A stretch of 64,000 nt of DNA from Taeniopygia guttata (GCF_048771995.1 NC_133024.1:253001-317000), one strand, 5' to 3'; positions 1 to 10,449 are shown, counted from the stretch's first letter. Numbers and translations are program-made. Notes: a model not told the origin generated them from the letters alone.

Positions 1-37
1 CGCCGCTCGCCGCGCGCTCCCGCCCCGGCACCGGCGG

Positions 38-72
38 CTGCAGTACCGCCCTCTGCCCACAAGGCGGCAGCA
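38..72. promoter_or_regulatory. CTCF-like composite site, module 1
   Basis: Read on the minus strand, the segment contains GCAGAGGGCGGTA, a good match to the CTCF core. Read on the plus strand, TGCAGTACC (like the CTCF upstream motif) lies a few bases before CCCACAAGGCGGCAGCA, a weaker core-like sequence. Overlapping opposed cores would be unusual. Motif matching was done by eye against the published consensus; occupancy is unknown. Confidence 0.5.
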
Positions 73-103
73 CTTTTCAAGCGAGCCCGCCACCAGGGAC
101 TCG

Positions 104-115
104 CAAGATGGCGGC
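104..115 (+). promoter_or_regulatory. YY1 consensus
   Basis: CAAGATGGCGGC is an essentially perfect YY1 site and lies 32 bases after the CTCF-like module. YY1 sites of this type are usual in CpG-island promoters just downstream of the start, and with CTCF they mark several looping elements. Confidence 0.6.
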
Positions 116-374
116 CCGTGGGGACCTGGACGGAGAGAGGCGTATTACGCCGATGCCCGTCGGCCCCCGCCAAAAACCCGCACGCTCGCGGTGCTGCTGA
201 CCCCACAGCCCCTGTGCACGGCACCGGAACCGCCGCGGGAAATCCCGTCGGGGGGCGCCGGCGTTGGGGACGATTCAGGCAGTGTAGAAAAAACAGACAC
301 GGGTCCTCGAATGCCGACGTCCTCTTTTTCGCGCCATCTCGAGAAGGTCAAGCGAGTCCGCGACAAGCCACTCC

Positions 375-386
375 CAAGATGGCGGC
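375..386 (+). promoter_or_regulatory. YY1 consensus, module 2
   Basis: Second CAAGATGGCGGC in the cassette, here 13 bases before the second CTCF-like composite, so module order is mirrored relative to module 1. Confidence 0.6.
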
Positions 387-399
387 CGCGGGCGGCGGG

Positions 400-434
400 C
401 TGCAGTACCGCCCTCTGCCCACAGGGCGGCAGCA
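400..434. promoter_or_regulatory. CTCF-like composite site, module 2
   Basis: Same TGCAGTACC plus minus-strand GCAGAGGGCGGTA arrangement as module 1. The plus-strand core-like part reads CCCACAGGGCGGCAGCA, one base different from module 1. It is unchanged in the other four cassettes. Confidence 0.5.
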
Positions 435-632
435 CTGCCGCCCGCCACCGCCGGGGGCCGCCGCTCGCCTCGGGGCCGCGGGCGGGGCCGGCGGCAGAAA
501 AGAACGGGCGCGATGCCCTCCGGAACCTGCCCTGCAGCAAATGCCCCAAAACATCCCGCGCGGAAAAGAACGCCAGCAAAAAAACCCTGCCTCTAACCCA
601 ATAGGAACCAAAAGCAAAAACCTTCTCTTTTA

Positions 633-840
633 AACTGCATTTCAAGCTCTTTTATTTTTATATTTTTCATATTTATATTCACATTCGGATTTATAACGTA
701 TATTGATGTGTAATTGTATTTTTATAATTTCTTACATTTATTCCTATTATATTTTATTATATTTTATATTTTTTCACATATCTTAATATATTGCTTATAT
801 ATTTCTATAGTTAGATTTAGATTTCTAAAAGGTTTATATG
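633..840. repeat. AT tail after cassette A1 (degenerate ~260-base repeats)
   Basis: Composition drops abruptly from very GC-rich to AT-rich. Blocks begin with a CCCTGCCTCTAACC-like header (about 585 and again about 853, nearly 270 apart), then a TTTTAAA element and an ATTTATATTCACATT-like stretch. The same blocks follow every other cassette. No coding or RNA signal seen. Confidence 0.75.
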
Positions 841-3800
841 GCTTCAAATAAACACCCTGCCCCTATCCAAGTAAAAATCTTTTTAAAAGCCCCTTTCTTT
901 TATACTTAAAATAACACCTCCTCCCCATAAAGAGACCCATCAACCATTAGACAAAAAGCCCTAGTGCCAGTCTCATGCTTGCACATCTAACAGGAGACCC
1001 TCCCCATAACCAAACAAAAAATCAAAATAACGTACCAAAAGTAGTCCTTACTAACATTAAAAATACAACTCAACCGTATCCAAAAAACCCTCACCTTTAT
1101 TTCCTCCAAACACCAAATACTCTTCAAATTCTAAACAACAAAAACCATCAGAACATACTTCAAATATAGAAAAGCCTAACCATATAAATATTTGTCAAAG
1201 CCCACAAAAACTATAAAACAATCTAATCAATATCCTGCATTAAAAAAAAAAAACCCACTATACAAATTAGTACCATTTGAAATGTAACACAAATAAAAAT
1301 ATTTTCCTAAGAAACATGTCTCCCAATAAGTAAAACCACCCTGTAAAGATATAAGTAATAATCATAACTCAGCAAGCTAAAATTTCTTCAAAACCAAAAG
1401 ACTTAAAAAACCTTCAATATTTATAAGTAATAACATTTAATATGTTAAGTATTAATGAAATCAAACAAAATTAAATGTCAATACATTTAAACAAATACAT
1501 TTTCTTTTTATCAATTAAAATTAAGTTTATTATTCCTTACTATCAAAATTCATTCAGTCTAAATTTAAATGTTATTTAATATAACTTATGCTAAATTTTA
1601 TTAAAAATCATTTCTCTAAACTATACAGTATATGGTCAATTTTCTTAAAAAAATAAAACACCTCCAATTAAAACAACTAAAAGAAAACACTAACAAACGC
1701 CTATTCAGAAGTAAAAAAAAGTACACTGTATTATATCATCAATTTCATCAAAAATTCTGTACTTCATTACAATCTCTACTCTTATCTTTTAGAAGCGACA
1801 CCAAAAAATAGCAATTACTATTCATATCATGCTGTTTGAAAATTTTACTCTATTTCCTGAATATATAAATATTTTTTAAAAGTTATCCTAACTTCTTCAA
1901 ACACTTACCACTAATATACTAATTATATTATATCAATATATAAGCTTTTATAATAAACAATATTTATTAAATATTGTTATGATATTTACAACCAACTTTC
2001 ATATACTTTATTATCTCTTTATAGAATGATCTAAAAAACACACATAAAATTTCTAATTCCTACTTTTTTATTCTCAACTTATACAGCGCTTAAACCAAGT
2101 TAACTCTCTAACTAATCTCTACACTAACTCTATAATTTAACTTAATGTTATATCATAATTTTAACTATTTTTCAAGATTAAAAAGGTATTCCATTAAAAA
2201 CCTCCTCCAAACTGTTAAACTTATCACTTTCCTCAGTTATTATTACAAAATCACTTGAATACAAAATCCAACTACAACATTAATTTCTTTTTCTAAGTTT
2301 CACACTAAGTAATCACTCTCTCATACATTTCCTGCACCTTCACACTCTCAATATCCAAATCCAAACTCACAATCCTGTCCATAACCACTTTCAAATCTTT
2401 AAAAAGAAGTTTACTATATTCAAAGCATCTCAATTCTAAAAAACTTCTAAAAAAATCCAATTATTAAATAATGTAATTAATCTTTAATCCTAACATTTTT
2501 ACTCTTAAGTACTATTTTTAAAAACATTATATAAAAATATATTAAATAACATTCACCAATTAAAATTTAAACTATAACCTAACCCTAACTCTACCTAAAT
2601 AAAATAATTAACAACAAACCCAAATATTTTCTACGTCAAAAATAAATTCAAATAATTTTAACTTAACAATTTAACTTTAACAATATAACAAATAAACTTA
2701 TTTTTAAAATAAACTTGAAAAATCATTATCCACACATAATTATTTAACTTACCACTAATTTAATATTTATCAACTGTTATAAACTCTAAAAGTATGTACA
2801 ATCTTTTAATACTTACTAATTATATAATTTCACCTATGTTACTAATTATAGATATTACCTAAGTAATTCCTAATTATTATCAATTTCTTCTTTACTACAT
2901 ACATTATTTTACTCTTATATTTCTTCATACTTATAACTGAAAAATTATAACAACTTATATCATTATTTCTCATATCAAAACATAAAGTTTACTTATATCT
3001 CAACAAGTACAAAAACCCAAGTAAATTTCAATAAGAAACATAAAATCAGATCACACAAAAAACACACTCACCGCTCCACAAATAAAACACCAATGTAAAT
3101 ACAAAGACAAATTACACTATGGAAATACAAACGCAGATTACACAAGAATTGCAACTTACACCTAACATCGTGTACTACACCCACCAAAATATATAAACTG
3201 TAAGTTTCTTTATAAATATAAAAAGCAATGTTATAAAAATCTTATTTAGTAACTTACAAATTATGAAATTCTATCAAATATTTTACTTCTACTCTACTTT
3301 ATTTACTTTTAATTATGTCACTTTACCAATTAACCAACCAAAAACAAACATTTAAGTAACTTTAACTAAAGTTTCAAGTTTAAATGCTTTGTATTTATCT
3401 AGCACTACTCAAAAAAATCCATTCTTTACTTACTTACTTAAGATACCAATAAAAACCATTACAAATAGTCCATATAATTAAAAAGCCCTTACATTATTAA
3501 CTCTTAATATTAAAATAGCTACCAATTTAAAACAAAAAAGTCATTTATCCATCAATAGTAATCAAAATATAAAAGTAATTTTAAGCTTTGAAACTTAAAA
3601 TCAAAATGGTAGCATCAGTTTTTATACCACCTATTACTTCAACCACACTAAAACAATTAAATCAATTAAAATATTATCTAAATAAACAATCTAATTCGAC
3701 ATCCCTTACCCTAAATAACTTTTAAACAAATATAAAACTATTAAATACGCAGTTTTACAAAAAACAAAAAAAAAATTATTTTATTAACATACAAATATAA

Positions 3801-4050
3801 AAATTTAATAAAATGTATACATTTATCTAAAACACCAAATCTACTTATTAAAGTGTACAACTTTAAGAAATATCAAAAATAAGAATAACTAATAAAATAT
3901 AACAATAAATAAAATTTAACACCATAATTTAAAAATCTTGTAACAAAAGTATACATTTTAATTATATTATTACAATAATAATACTAATGATAACACCTTC
4001 TGTATGTTAATACATGCAACAAATGCTTAACAAATCCACCAATAAATTTT
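841..4050. other. G-depleted, strand-asymmetric AT-rich tract (copy 1)
   Basis: The + strand nearly lacks G while keeping C: by hand count, 2461-2820 has about 55 C and only 7 G in 360 bases. The bias starts after the second AT-tail block and stops sharply at about 4050, where gene-like DNA begins. No open frame of note and no recognisable element. It carries a 12-base telomere-like fragment near 2578, which I consider chance. The pattern fits C loss on the minus strand; the mechanism is unknown. Confidence 0.8.
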
Positions 4051-4531
4051 TTTTTTCATACAGAGAGAGGGGGAAGACATGGGAATGGGAAAACCAGAAA
4101 CTCCCACAGACACTGAAAGATTTGATCTGCAGCCTCGGGAGAAGCTGGGATTGATGTACCAATACAAGACACGGGCATTACGCAGGAAAAGAATAAAACA
4201 ACATAAAATAACTTCTGTTTCTGTGGCTGTCAGTAGGAGCCTGCCCCGAGTGAGTGAGAGGGGAAACTGTGTGGGCACGATGGGGAAGGGTTTGCAGGGC
4301 AGGGCTGGGGCTGTGTGCGCTACACTGAGAGCTGACAAGTTCCAACAGAAGGCATTGAACAAAAGTACCCTCAGTGCGGCAGAACTGAGCAGAGGTGATG
4401 GGTTCCAAAAGCCAAATAAACCCCGGGGTTAGAAAGTTCTGGCCTGCCTTGGAACAAAGAACTTGTGGCTGCTCCTGAGCCGCAGCAGCTGCTCGCTCTG
4501 CAAACCCTCACGCTCCCAGGCGGGTGCTCAC

Positions 4532-4579
4532 CTGAGCACTGAGTGCTCCCGGCCCAAGAGCAGTCCCATCCCTTCCTTG
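4532..4579 (-). CDS. Candidate exon, gene X (48 nt)
   Basis: On the minus strand a pyrimidine-rich tract ending CTGTTAG precedes 48 nt that stay open in the phase left by the exon at 4848-4890 (reads RKGWDCSWAGSTQCS), followed by GTGAGC. In unit 2 the donor reads GTGAAC, weakening it. Leftmost exon I could link; the region left of it to 4051 shows no clear exon. Confidence 0.35.
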
Positions 4580-4847
4580 CTAACAGCACAGGGAGAAAAA
4601 ATGAAAAAAGATCACTCTGGCCAGCAGGGCTCTCTCTCTCTGCGAGGGTTAGGGGCAGGGCCCTGCAGGGAGCAGGGCGCTCCAGCACCGACAGCCCGAA
4701 TCCAGAGCAGATCCACGGGGGAGCAGCGGGCTGGGGACAGCTGGGGACAGCAATGAGCAGAGCCCATCAGCCTCCCTCTGGGGCTGGGACTGCATTTAGC
4801 ACACAGCTCATACCAGCTGTGGCACTTACACACCTCAGACTCCTTAC

Positions 4848-4890
4848 CACAAACCAGTTCTGATCTAGCTCTCAGGGTGACCTGCACCTC
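4848..4890 (-). CDS. Candidate exon, gene X (43 nt)
   Basis: Minus-strand acceptor (TTTTTGGGGAG) and donor (GTAAGG) bound 43 nt reading EVQVTLRARSELVC, entering in phase 0 and leaving one base, which fits both neighbouring candidates. Short exons need transcript support; the phase agreement across three consecutive candidates is the main argument. Confidence 0.45.
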
Positions 4891-5083
4891 CTCCCCAAAA
4901 ACCACAGGAATTAGAATTTCCTGCTGGTTTTACAAACTTCACGGCAGCTTTGCAAATGCAAATCCCAGCAGGTCCCTGCTTTCCAGAGCACCCATCCTCA
5001 GCCATCTCCACTTCCCTGGAAAACTGCTCCAGCCCCGGGCTGTACCAAGGTGAGCACAAGTCTGGAGAGGTCAGAACCCTCAC

Positions 5084-5113
5084 CTGGACTGCTGCACTCG
5101 GAGTGAGGTCCAG
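5084..5113 (-). CDS. Candidate micro-exon, gene X (30 nt)
   Basis: Acceptor CCATTTGTAG and donor GTGAGGG flank 30 nt reading LDLTPSAAVQ, phase 0 to phase 0, between the phase-compatible exons at 5307-5391 and 4848-4890. Confidence 0.4.
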
Positions 5114-5306
5114 CTACAAATGGAATTCCAGAAACAGCCTCCAAAATGTTCCATAATCACACCTTTAAAATGGCTCCACAGGGCAACAGCTCCAGTGCCA
5201 GAGCAGCACCTGCACGAGTCCTTGTGCCAGCCCTGGCTCCCTGAAAAACACAATAAACCAACATCACACAGGCTTTGTTTGCAGAATTCCTGATCCAAAC
5301 CCTCAC

Positions 5307-5391
5307 CTTTTCTGCCCAGCATTGAGGGAAATCTGACACGGTATTCACAGGTAACCTTTGCTGAGAGCAGCCATCACCCCAGTCCTCCAGC
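5307..5391 (-). CDS. Candidate exon, gene X (85 nt)
   Basis: Strong minus-strand acceptor (CCTTGCCCAG) and donor (AAG then GTGAGGG) enclose 85 nt. One frame is fully open and protein-like (LEDWGDGCSQQRLPVNTV and onward), ending in phase 0. It joins in frame to the micro-exon on its left. Product not recognised. Confidence 0.5.
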
Positions 5392-6314
5392 CTGGGCAAG
5401 GTTTTGCAGTGAATGGACCCAACTTCTAACCCTGAACCTAAATTTCTGTCAGCTTTTGTTGGAAAGAGACTGGAGATTAAAACCTACAACAGATTTAAAA
5501 CAGTGCACAAGGAATAACCGGCCCAGACAAAACCAAACCAGCCCATCTCTGCTCCACCCCATTTCTCCCTGTTCTGGGAGAAATACTGATATAATTTGCA
5601 AATACTCCCCTTCCCTGCTGCACTATCCTTCACTGCACGTCCCTGGAGAGGATTTACTCCATTTTTTGTGCCCAGCAGCACCTCTGCAGCCCAAATCCCA
5701 CTCCTCGCAGACACAGCCTGAGCAGAGCTCAGGCAGTGTTCCCAGCAGCGGATGCAATTCCGAGTTCCCTGGATTGCTCACGGGGCACTCGCAGCAATCT
5801 CCCCTCAGCCCAGACTCTGTGCTCAGAGGGAAGCGCAGCCCGATGGGACACAGCTCTGGCACCACATTCCCCTTGTTCCTGCTGGCCTGGAAAGCCACAG
5901 ATAAACCCAGTCCCTCCGACCCTGCACCCTGAGCGCCGCCCAGCACCCTTCCTCATTTTCCTCCCTCTGCTCCCAAATCCTGCCAGCCCTCCCCTGCAGC
6001 TCCTGCCCCAGCCCCAGCAGAGGCTGGCACCCAGCCCTGCAGCAGCTGGCAGAGCTGGGAATGCACCGAGAGCTCGGCTCCCCGGGCTCCCAGCCCCAGA
6101 CCAGTCCTTGGGTGCCCGAACAATGCCCAGCCTGCCCCCCTGGGCACAGCCAAACACCACAGCTCCGTCAGCCCCAAGGAACTCTGGCATTTGCCTCTTC
6201 CCTGCTGCCCTTTCCCAGCACACAGGGGTACGGCTGGGCTGTCAGAAATGGCATTCCCGAGGCACTTAATCCCAGCAGAGAGGAAAAGGGGAACCCTGCG
6301 TCCCTCTGACTTAC
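5392..6314. other. Intron-like or intergenic DNA, no exon called
   Basis: Non-repetitive, moderately GC-rich sequence with a run of proline- and serine-rich open frames on both strands that I regard as chance. Unit 2 has an extra 72 bases in this stretch (after the base equivalent to 5932). Confidence 0.5.
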
Positions 6315-6362
6315 CCCACAGCGTGGGCAGGACCAGGAGCCCTCCAGTGCACCCCCCTGGTG
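6315..6362 (-). CDS. Candidate exon, gene X (48 nt)
   Basis: Minus-strand acceptor AAGAGGCTTCAG and donor GTAAGTC bound 48 nt with an open frame PGGCTGGLLVLPTLW in a phase compatible with the end of the exon at 7857-8034. It does not join in frame to 5307-5391, so either an exon between them was missed or this one is spurious. Confidence 0.3.
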
Positions 6363-7856
6363 CTGAAGCCTCTTGGCTCTGGCTGCTTAAACACTGAAGC
6401 TTCTGGCAAAGATGGGAGGAGCTTAATGATTTCTCCTGTCCTGAAAGAGAGGAGGAAAAGAGCATTAAGCCCTCTGTGGAAGTCAAAAGATCCCGGCTTT
6501 CACACTTCTGCTGTGATTGCTCACCATGGGGTTTTATCCGTGAGAGGGGACACCAATTCAAATATAAAAGCATTTTTATTCCTAACTATTTCATTAAAAG
6601 GAAGCTCATTTCTCTATTGCATTCTTAGCCTAATTTTAACAGAACCATTTTTATCCATGGCCCCACTTGTCCGTCATTCAATCCTTTACCAAGGGTACTT
6701 TATACAAAGGAAGGGATACCTGGTGCTGTGTCACAAGAAATCCCAAAGAGGAAAGTGTCCAAAACCTCACAGAGAAAGGTTTCAAGGCACTCCAGTGCAC
6801 AGACAGCTGCTCATGCCTTGTCAGGCCACACCAGTTCTGTCACATCCACCTGAGCTGTGCAGGCGAGGCAAAGGCTGCCCTTCCTCCCAGGGAACACTGT
6901 CTGAGACCACAGAGAGCCATCCTGGGTGAAAGGAATGAAATGAAAATGTTTTCTGGCAGAAAATGAGCGTCTGTAATCAGAACCTCTGGACAGATTTAGT
7001 AACACCACTTTCAGATGATAAATACAGGCCATGCCCATCCTTCCAGGCCAGGTGAAACCAGGAAGGAGAACTACAGGAAAAGCAGGAAGACAGAGCCCCT
7101 TATTTGGATATATATAGAATGCCCCTGGTTTGGTGGTTTGCCTTTGCTCCTAAGCTTTGGCTTCACCCCTCTCCAGAGGAGCAGGGAATTCCTCCAGGGT
7201 GAGGGGGAGTCTGGTCCCACTCCAGGATGTGTCCAGTAAAGGAGGGAATTTGTTTAGAGTAAGTGAGCAGTGTTTTTGTTACACACAAAAATCAAACCAA
7301 ACAAACACTGAATTGGACTACACCGAGCTGCAACACAGAGTGTTCACAGCAGGCAGAGGCCAGAGGAGCACACAGCACCCAGAAGTACCATTTCACTTGG
7401 TTCTTCTGCTCTCATGCATTTTAATTCTGCTTCGCTTCACAGCTGCTACTCTGCCAAGGCCATTTCCATTTTCAGAAGCCTGTGTCACCTGTAGCCAAGG
7501 CTTAAACATCACAGGATCTATGTGCACTTCAGTGATCTTACACTAAGTACCTCAGAAACCAAAAGAATAAATCCAAGACTTCAGCTGGGTTAAAAATACC
7601 AGAACAACAAATAAGCAAACAAAAACCCAAACCCGCCTTTCCACTAGTTTTAAAAACAGAAGTCTTTACAACCAGCATAAAATGAATGTAACATTTGGAT
7701 CCAAGCAGAGGTACAATTTAAATGCCAGTATTCTGGAACTGCTAATAACTCTGCAAGTATTTACATGGGTGGATGTGTTACTGGATGGAAAGAATATAAT
7801 GCACGAAAGAGAAGATTAGCTGTGTTTAGGATGGGAAGAAGATGACTAAAAAATAC
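6363..7856. other. Non-repetitive stretch, possible introns or 3' end
   Basis: No exon I can chain. At 7400-7490 the minus strand has an acceptor-like CTACAG followed by a short open frame ending in TGA (reads SENGNGLGRVAAVKRSRIK), a possible alternative last exon, but its phase does not fit its neighbour. A minus-strand AATAAA lies near 6572. Confidence 0.35.
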
Positions 7857-8034
7857 CTATTGTCTGGACGCTCATGCAATCATCTTCTCTTGACCTCAGG
7901 ATGGCTGCCAAAAATAGAGAGTGCTGTGTGACCACCATGTGTAGTTTGGAGAGCTTGACTACGCTCTTAGTGAGGATTCTTTCATGTATAGTAACTGGAT
8001 GGCAACGTTCAGGACCTTCAGAAATGTTTCATCT
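7857..8034 (-). pseudogene. Gene X exon with an internal frameshift (178 nt)
   Basis: Entry is phase-compatible with 8209-8267. The first half reads DETFLKVLNVAIQLLY in the inherited frame and then meets TAG near 7961. The second half is open and equally protein-like in another frame (KLSKLHMVVTQHSLFLAA), as if one base were missing. Leucine-rich helical character suggests HEAT/ARM-type repeats (inference). The lesion is present in both tandem copies, so it predates duplication or homogenisation, making gene X a probable pseudogene here. Confidence 0.55.
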
Positions 8035-8208
8035 CTGTAACGGTACCTTTGGGAGAAGGATCACAGAGAAGTCAGACTGTAACCAAACCCAAGAAAACCC
8101 ACTTGAAGCTACAAGTTGGGTAAGAAATGAGAACTTGGCAAAGAAAATTAACTTGGCAAAGAAAATGAACTTGGTGAAACCAAACCAAATTCAAATGAAA
8201 GCACTTAC

Positions 8209-8267
8209 TTGAGCCCTGTCTTCACAAGGTCACACCAGTCATCTGGGTCCACTTCTTCAACCACACA
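8209..8267 (-). CDS. Gene X exon (59 nt)
   Basis: Minus-strand acceptor (GCTGCACACAG) and strong donor GTAAGTG bound 59 nt reading CVVEEVDPDDWCDLVKTGL in phase 0, leaving two bases. Upstream exon 9324-9501 ends in phase 0 and downstream exon 7857-8034 supplies the one base needed, so three exons chain without conflict. Acidic, Trp/Cys-containing peptide; family not recognised. Confidence 0.65.
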
Positions 8268-9323
8268 CTGTGTGCAGCAAGTAAAAACAGGTGTTGGTTT
8301 ACATTTGGCACATGGAGCTTCTACAGCAATTTTTGTTCAAGGGACACACTAAGAACACGCAAGCCAAACGCTCACGTGGGATGATCTGAGGTTAACAGGG
8401 AAAAAAGCTCTTGGATACAACAATCCTAATTCCTGGCTCAAAAGAAACTTGTTGGTCTGGGAGCAGGGGCTGTATGGAATCAAAAAGCAAGCTGGGCTGT
8501 AGGTTCCAAAAACCCAGCGGCTCAATACTCTTCAAACGCCTCAAGTGCAAAAGGATTCGCAACTTGACAAGTCAAAGCGAGAGCCTGGAGCAGACTGACA
8601 GCTGCACATCCCAACAGTCCTGGGAATGCAGGTGCCAACCTCGCCAGGCTGGAAACACCCTCAGGATGGGATGGACCCTGTGAGGTGGCCCCAGGGCCTG
8701 CAGAGTCAGCCAGGTCCTACAAGGGAGTCTCAGCAAAAGCCATGAGAGCGCAAAGGCATTCACTGCCCAGGGACCTTCAGTGTTGCGTGTCACAGGGATC
8801 TGTGTTCACTGAACTCAAACCAAGGCAACAGTATACAGAGGGAGTGACCAAGTAGTGTTCTTCAAGATCAAAGTCTGATTTCTATTCCTGATCAACCAGA
8901 CTTTTGCCCCAGACTTCAGATGGCATGGCAGATGGGTCTTGGCACAAGTATCTCTATCAGCTTCTTTTAAAAAAGAAGGTGATAACTTAAATTTAAAAAA
9001 TTAAATTAATTAATTTATAATAATTAATTAATTTTAACTTCTTTTTTTTTTTTTTTAATTCCACTGGTAACCTTTGATTTCTTTCTCCTAAATACCTCAA
9101 GCTCACACATTCAAAGGGGATTCGTACCAGAAAGTCATCATCAAGAACACAAAACTGCCTCGTATAAAGGATTCTCAGGACTCGGAAAAAGCTATGAAAA
9201 CTCCATGGAAACCAGAATCCATAAAACAGGAAATCGAGTCCAATCTGTATTTACAAAATTACAACTGCCCAATCACACATATGCATACAGTCCCTCTGTG
9301 GCAAAGCAGATAAGCAGTCTCAC
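8268..9323. other. Intron-like DNA with an AT-rich palindromic patch
   Basis: Between two well-supported exons. It holds a TTAATTAATTT-type palindromic run and a T-tract (about 8988-9058) that differs slightly in length in unit 2. A 73-codon minus-strand frame at 8572-8793 lacks convincing splice sites and is not called. Confidence 0.6.
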
Positions 9324-9501
9324 CAATAATTCCTCTAACCTCAGCAGCACGGACCTCTCCACTTCTTGCTTGCCTTCATCTTTACTGCTGCTGTACATGG
9401 CAACTAACCCCTTTACGCAGGCTGAGAAGAGATGTCTCCTCCAGGAATGCAGCTCCTCTGAGTTTTTGAGCACCGTGGATATGGCATCTGCCACGGCCCA
9501 G
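9324..9501 (-). CDS. Gene X exon (178 nt), helical protein
   Basis: Bounded on the minus strand by TCTCTGCAG and GTGAGAC. The open frame (WAVADAISTVLKNSEEL, later KQEVERSVLLRLEELL) is rich in Leu, Glu and Lys with heptad-like spacing, as in alpha-solenoid repeats. The first base completes a Ser codon begun by exon 9702-9931; the exon ends in phase 0. Identical in effect in unit 2. Best evidence in the window for a real former or present gene, though I cannot name it. Confidence 0.7.
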
Positions 9502-9673
9502 CTGCAGAGAGATAGTTGTTGATTTTCTTATTAACATTTTAACTTGGTTTTGTATATCTTAAAGATGTCTTGCTGCCAAAGTGCAAAGCAACAGATTCTC
9601 GGAGGAGAGGACGCTGTTAATGCTCCCATTCCTATCACACTGATTCCCAGGACAAACTGAGCCCTGGGGGAGG

Positions 9674-9692
9674 CACACACACACACACACAC
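9674..9692. repeat. CA microsatellite
   Basis: Run of CA dinucleotides beside the donor of exon 9702-9931. It is longer in unit 2 (27139-27161), an easy marker for telling the copies apart. Confidence 0.95.
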
Positions 9693-9701
9693 GCTGCCCA
9701 C

Positions 9702-9931
9702 CTCTCCTCATTGCCTGCTCTCTCCGGAGCAGCAGGAAGGCAGTCCATCAGGTTGTGCAGCCCTTTGCTTCCCGGAGGTGGCAACAGCTTGGAAAGAATT
9801 TGCAGTTTCACAGTGGCCTCAGGGTCCTGAATTGCGGCACCGAGCTCCTTCCACAGGGCTTTCCTCAGGACAGGTGTGACAGCCGAGACAGCTGTGGGGA
9901 GAGCAGAAGGCACAGGTTCCTCCACCTGCAG
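9702..9931 (-). CDS. Gene X exon (230 nt)
   Basis: Acceptor TTGTTTAACAG and donor GTGGGC (weaker, next to the CA repeat) enclose 230 nt, open throughout: VEEPVPSALPTAVSAV, then VLRKALWKELGAAIQDPEA and KLQILSKLLPPPG. It leaves two bases that pair correctly with the next exon. The helical VLRKALWKEL...KLQILSKLL pattern again suggests a HEAT/ARM-like solenoid. Upstream exon not found; the CpG island at 10.2-10.65 kb is a candidate promoter. Confidence 0.65.
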
Positions 9932-10229
9932 CTGTTAAACAACACACTAAACCTAATTTTTTTCTAATCCAGCCCCAGACCACTCAATGTCTAGGAAATG
10001 ATGCTACAGCAGCTGCTAATCTGTTACAGAGAAGTGCTACACAGAGGCTCACTTCTTTACCCATCCTCTACTTCCCAGGGTCTGACAAGGCCTTATCACT
10101 GCTTGACCTCGTAGCAGAGCTACAGCCCCATTCAGCCTGTTCCTGTCAGAACAACTGACATTTGTTTACAAACCAACAAAATCGTTATCCCTACCTAAAT
10201 ACACCCATAATGCCTCAACCCATTCCCAG

Positions 10230-10449
10230 GAGGGCGGCAGGAGGGGCGGGCGCAGCCCTGTTCCGACGCCGCTCCACCCCGGCCCGGGAGCGCCGCGACC
10301 GCGCCTCCGCCGCCCGCCGGTACCGGCCCCGCCGGGCCGCCCTCGCGGCTGCCATCCTTCCCCGGCGCTGCCGCGGAGCCGCCTTCACCGCTTCCCTTTT
10401 ACTCACACACACCGCCCCGCTCGCCGCCGCCCCGCGCCCCTCCGGGCCC
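10230..10449. promoter_or_regulatory. CpG island upstream of gene X exons
   Basis: Abrupt rise to CpG-dense sequence directly right of the gene X exon cluster and running into cassette B1. Its position fits a promoter for the minus-strand gene X; no TATA element seen. A 357-codon plus-strand open frame crosses it but looks like GC-driven chance. Confidence 0.45.

Larger units (their letters stand above)
1..632. promoter_or_regulatory. GC cassette A1: paired CTCF-like and YY1 motifs
   Basis: CpG-rich block holding two related modules in mirrored order. Module 1 has a CTCF-like composite at 38-72 followed by a YY1 consensus at 104-115. Module 2 has YY1 at 375-386 followed by the composite at 400-434. 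The YY1 sites are preceded by related spacers beginning CAAGCGAG. Long open frames cross the block in several frames on both strands, which is expected of stop-poor GC-rich DNA; I see no reason to call a protein. Likely role is regulatory or architectural (inference). Confidence 0.7.

Noticed and set aside
118-633. Overlapping open frames in cassette A (both strands)
   Set aside because: Stop-poor GC-rich repeat with motif content of a regulatory element. No splice sites or start context favour any frame.
2577-2590. Telomere-like CCTAACCCTAAC
   Set aside because: Only about two hexamers inside a C-rich, G-free tract where such strings are expected by chance.
841-4050. G-depleted tract as an identifiable old retroelement
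   Set aside because: No terminal repeats, coding remnants or other family marks could be recognised; only the composition is odd.
8572-8793. 73-codon minus-strand frame (starts at 8793) as a further gene X exon
   Set aside because: No good acceptor and donor pair, and the flanking exons already join in phase without it.
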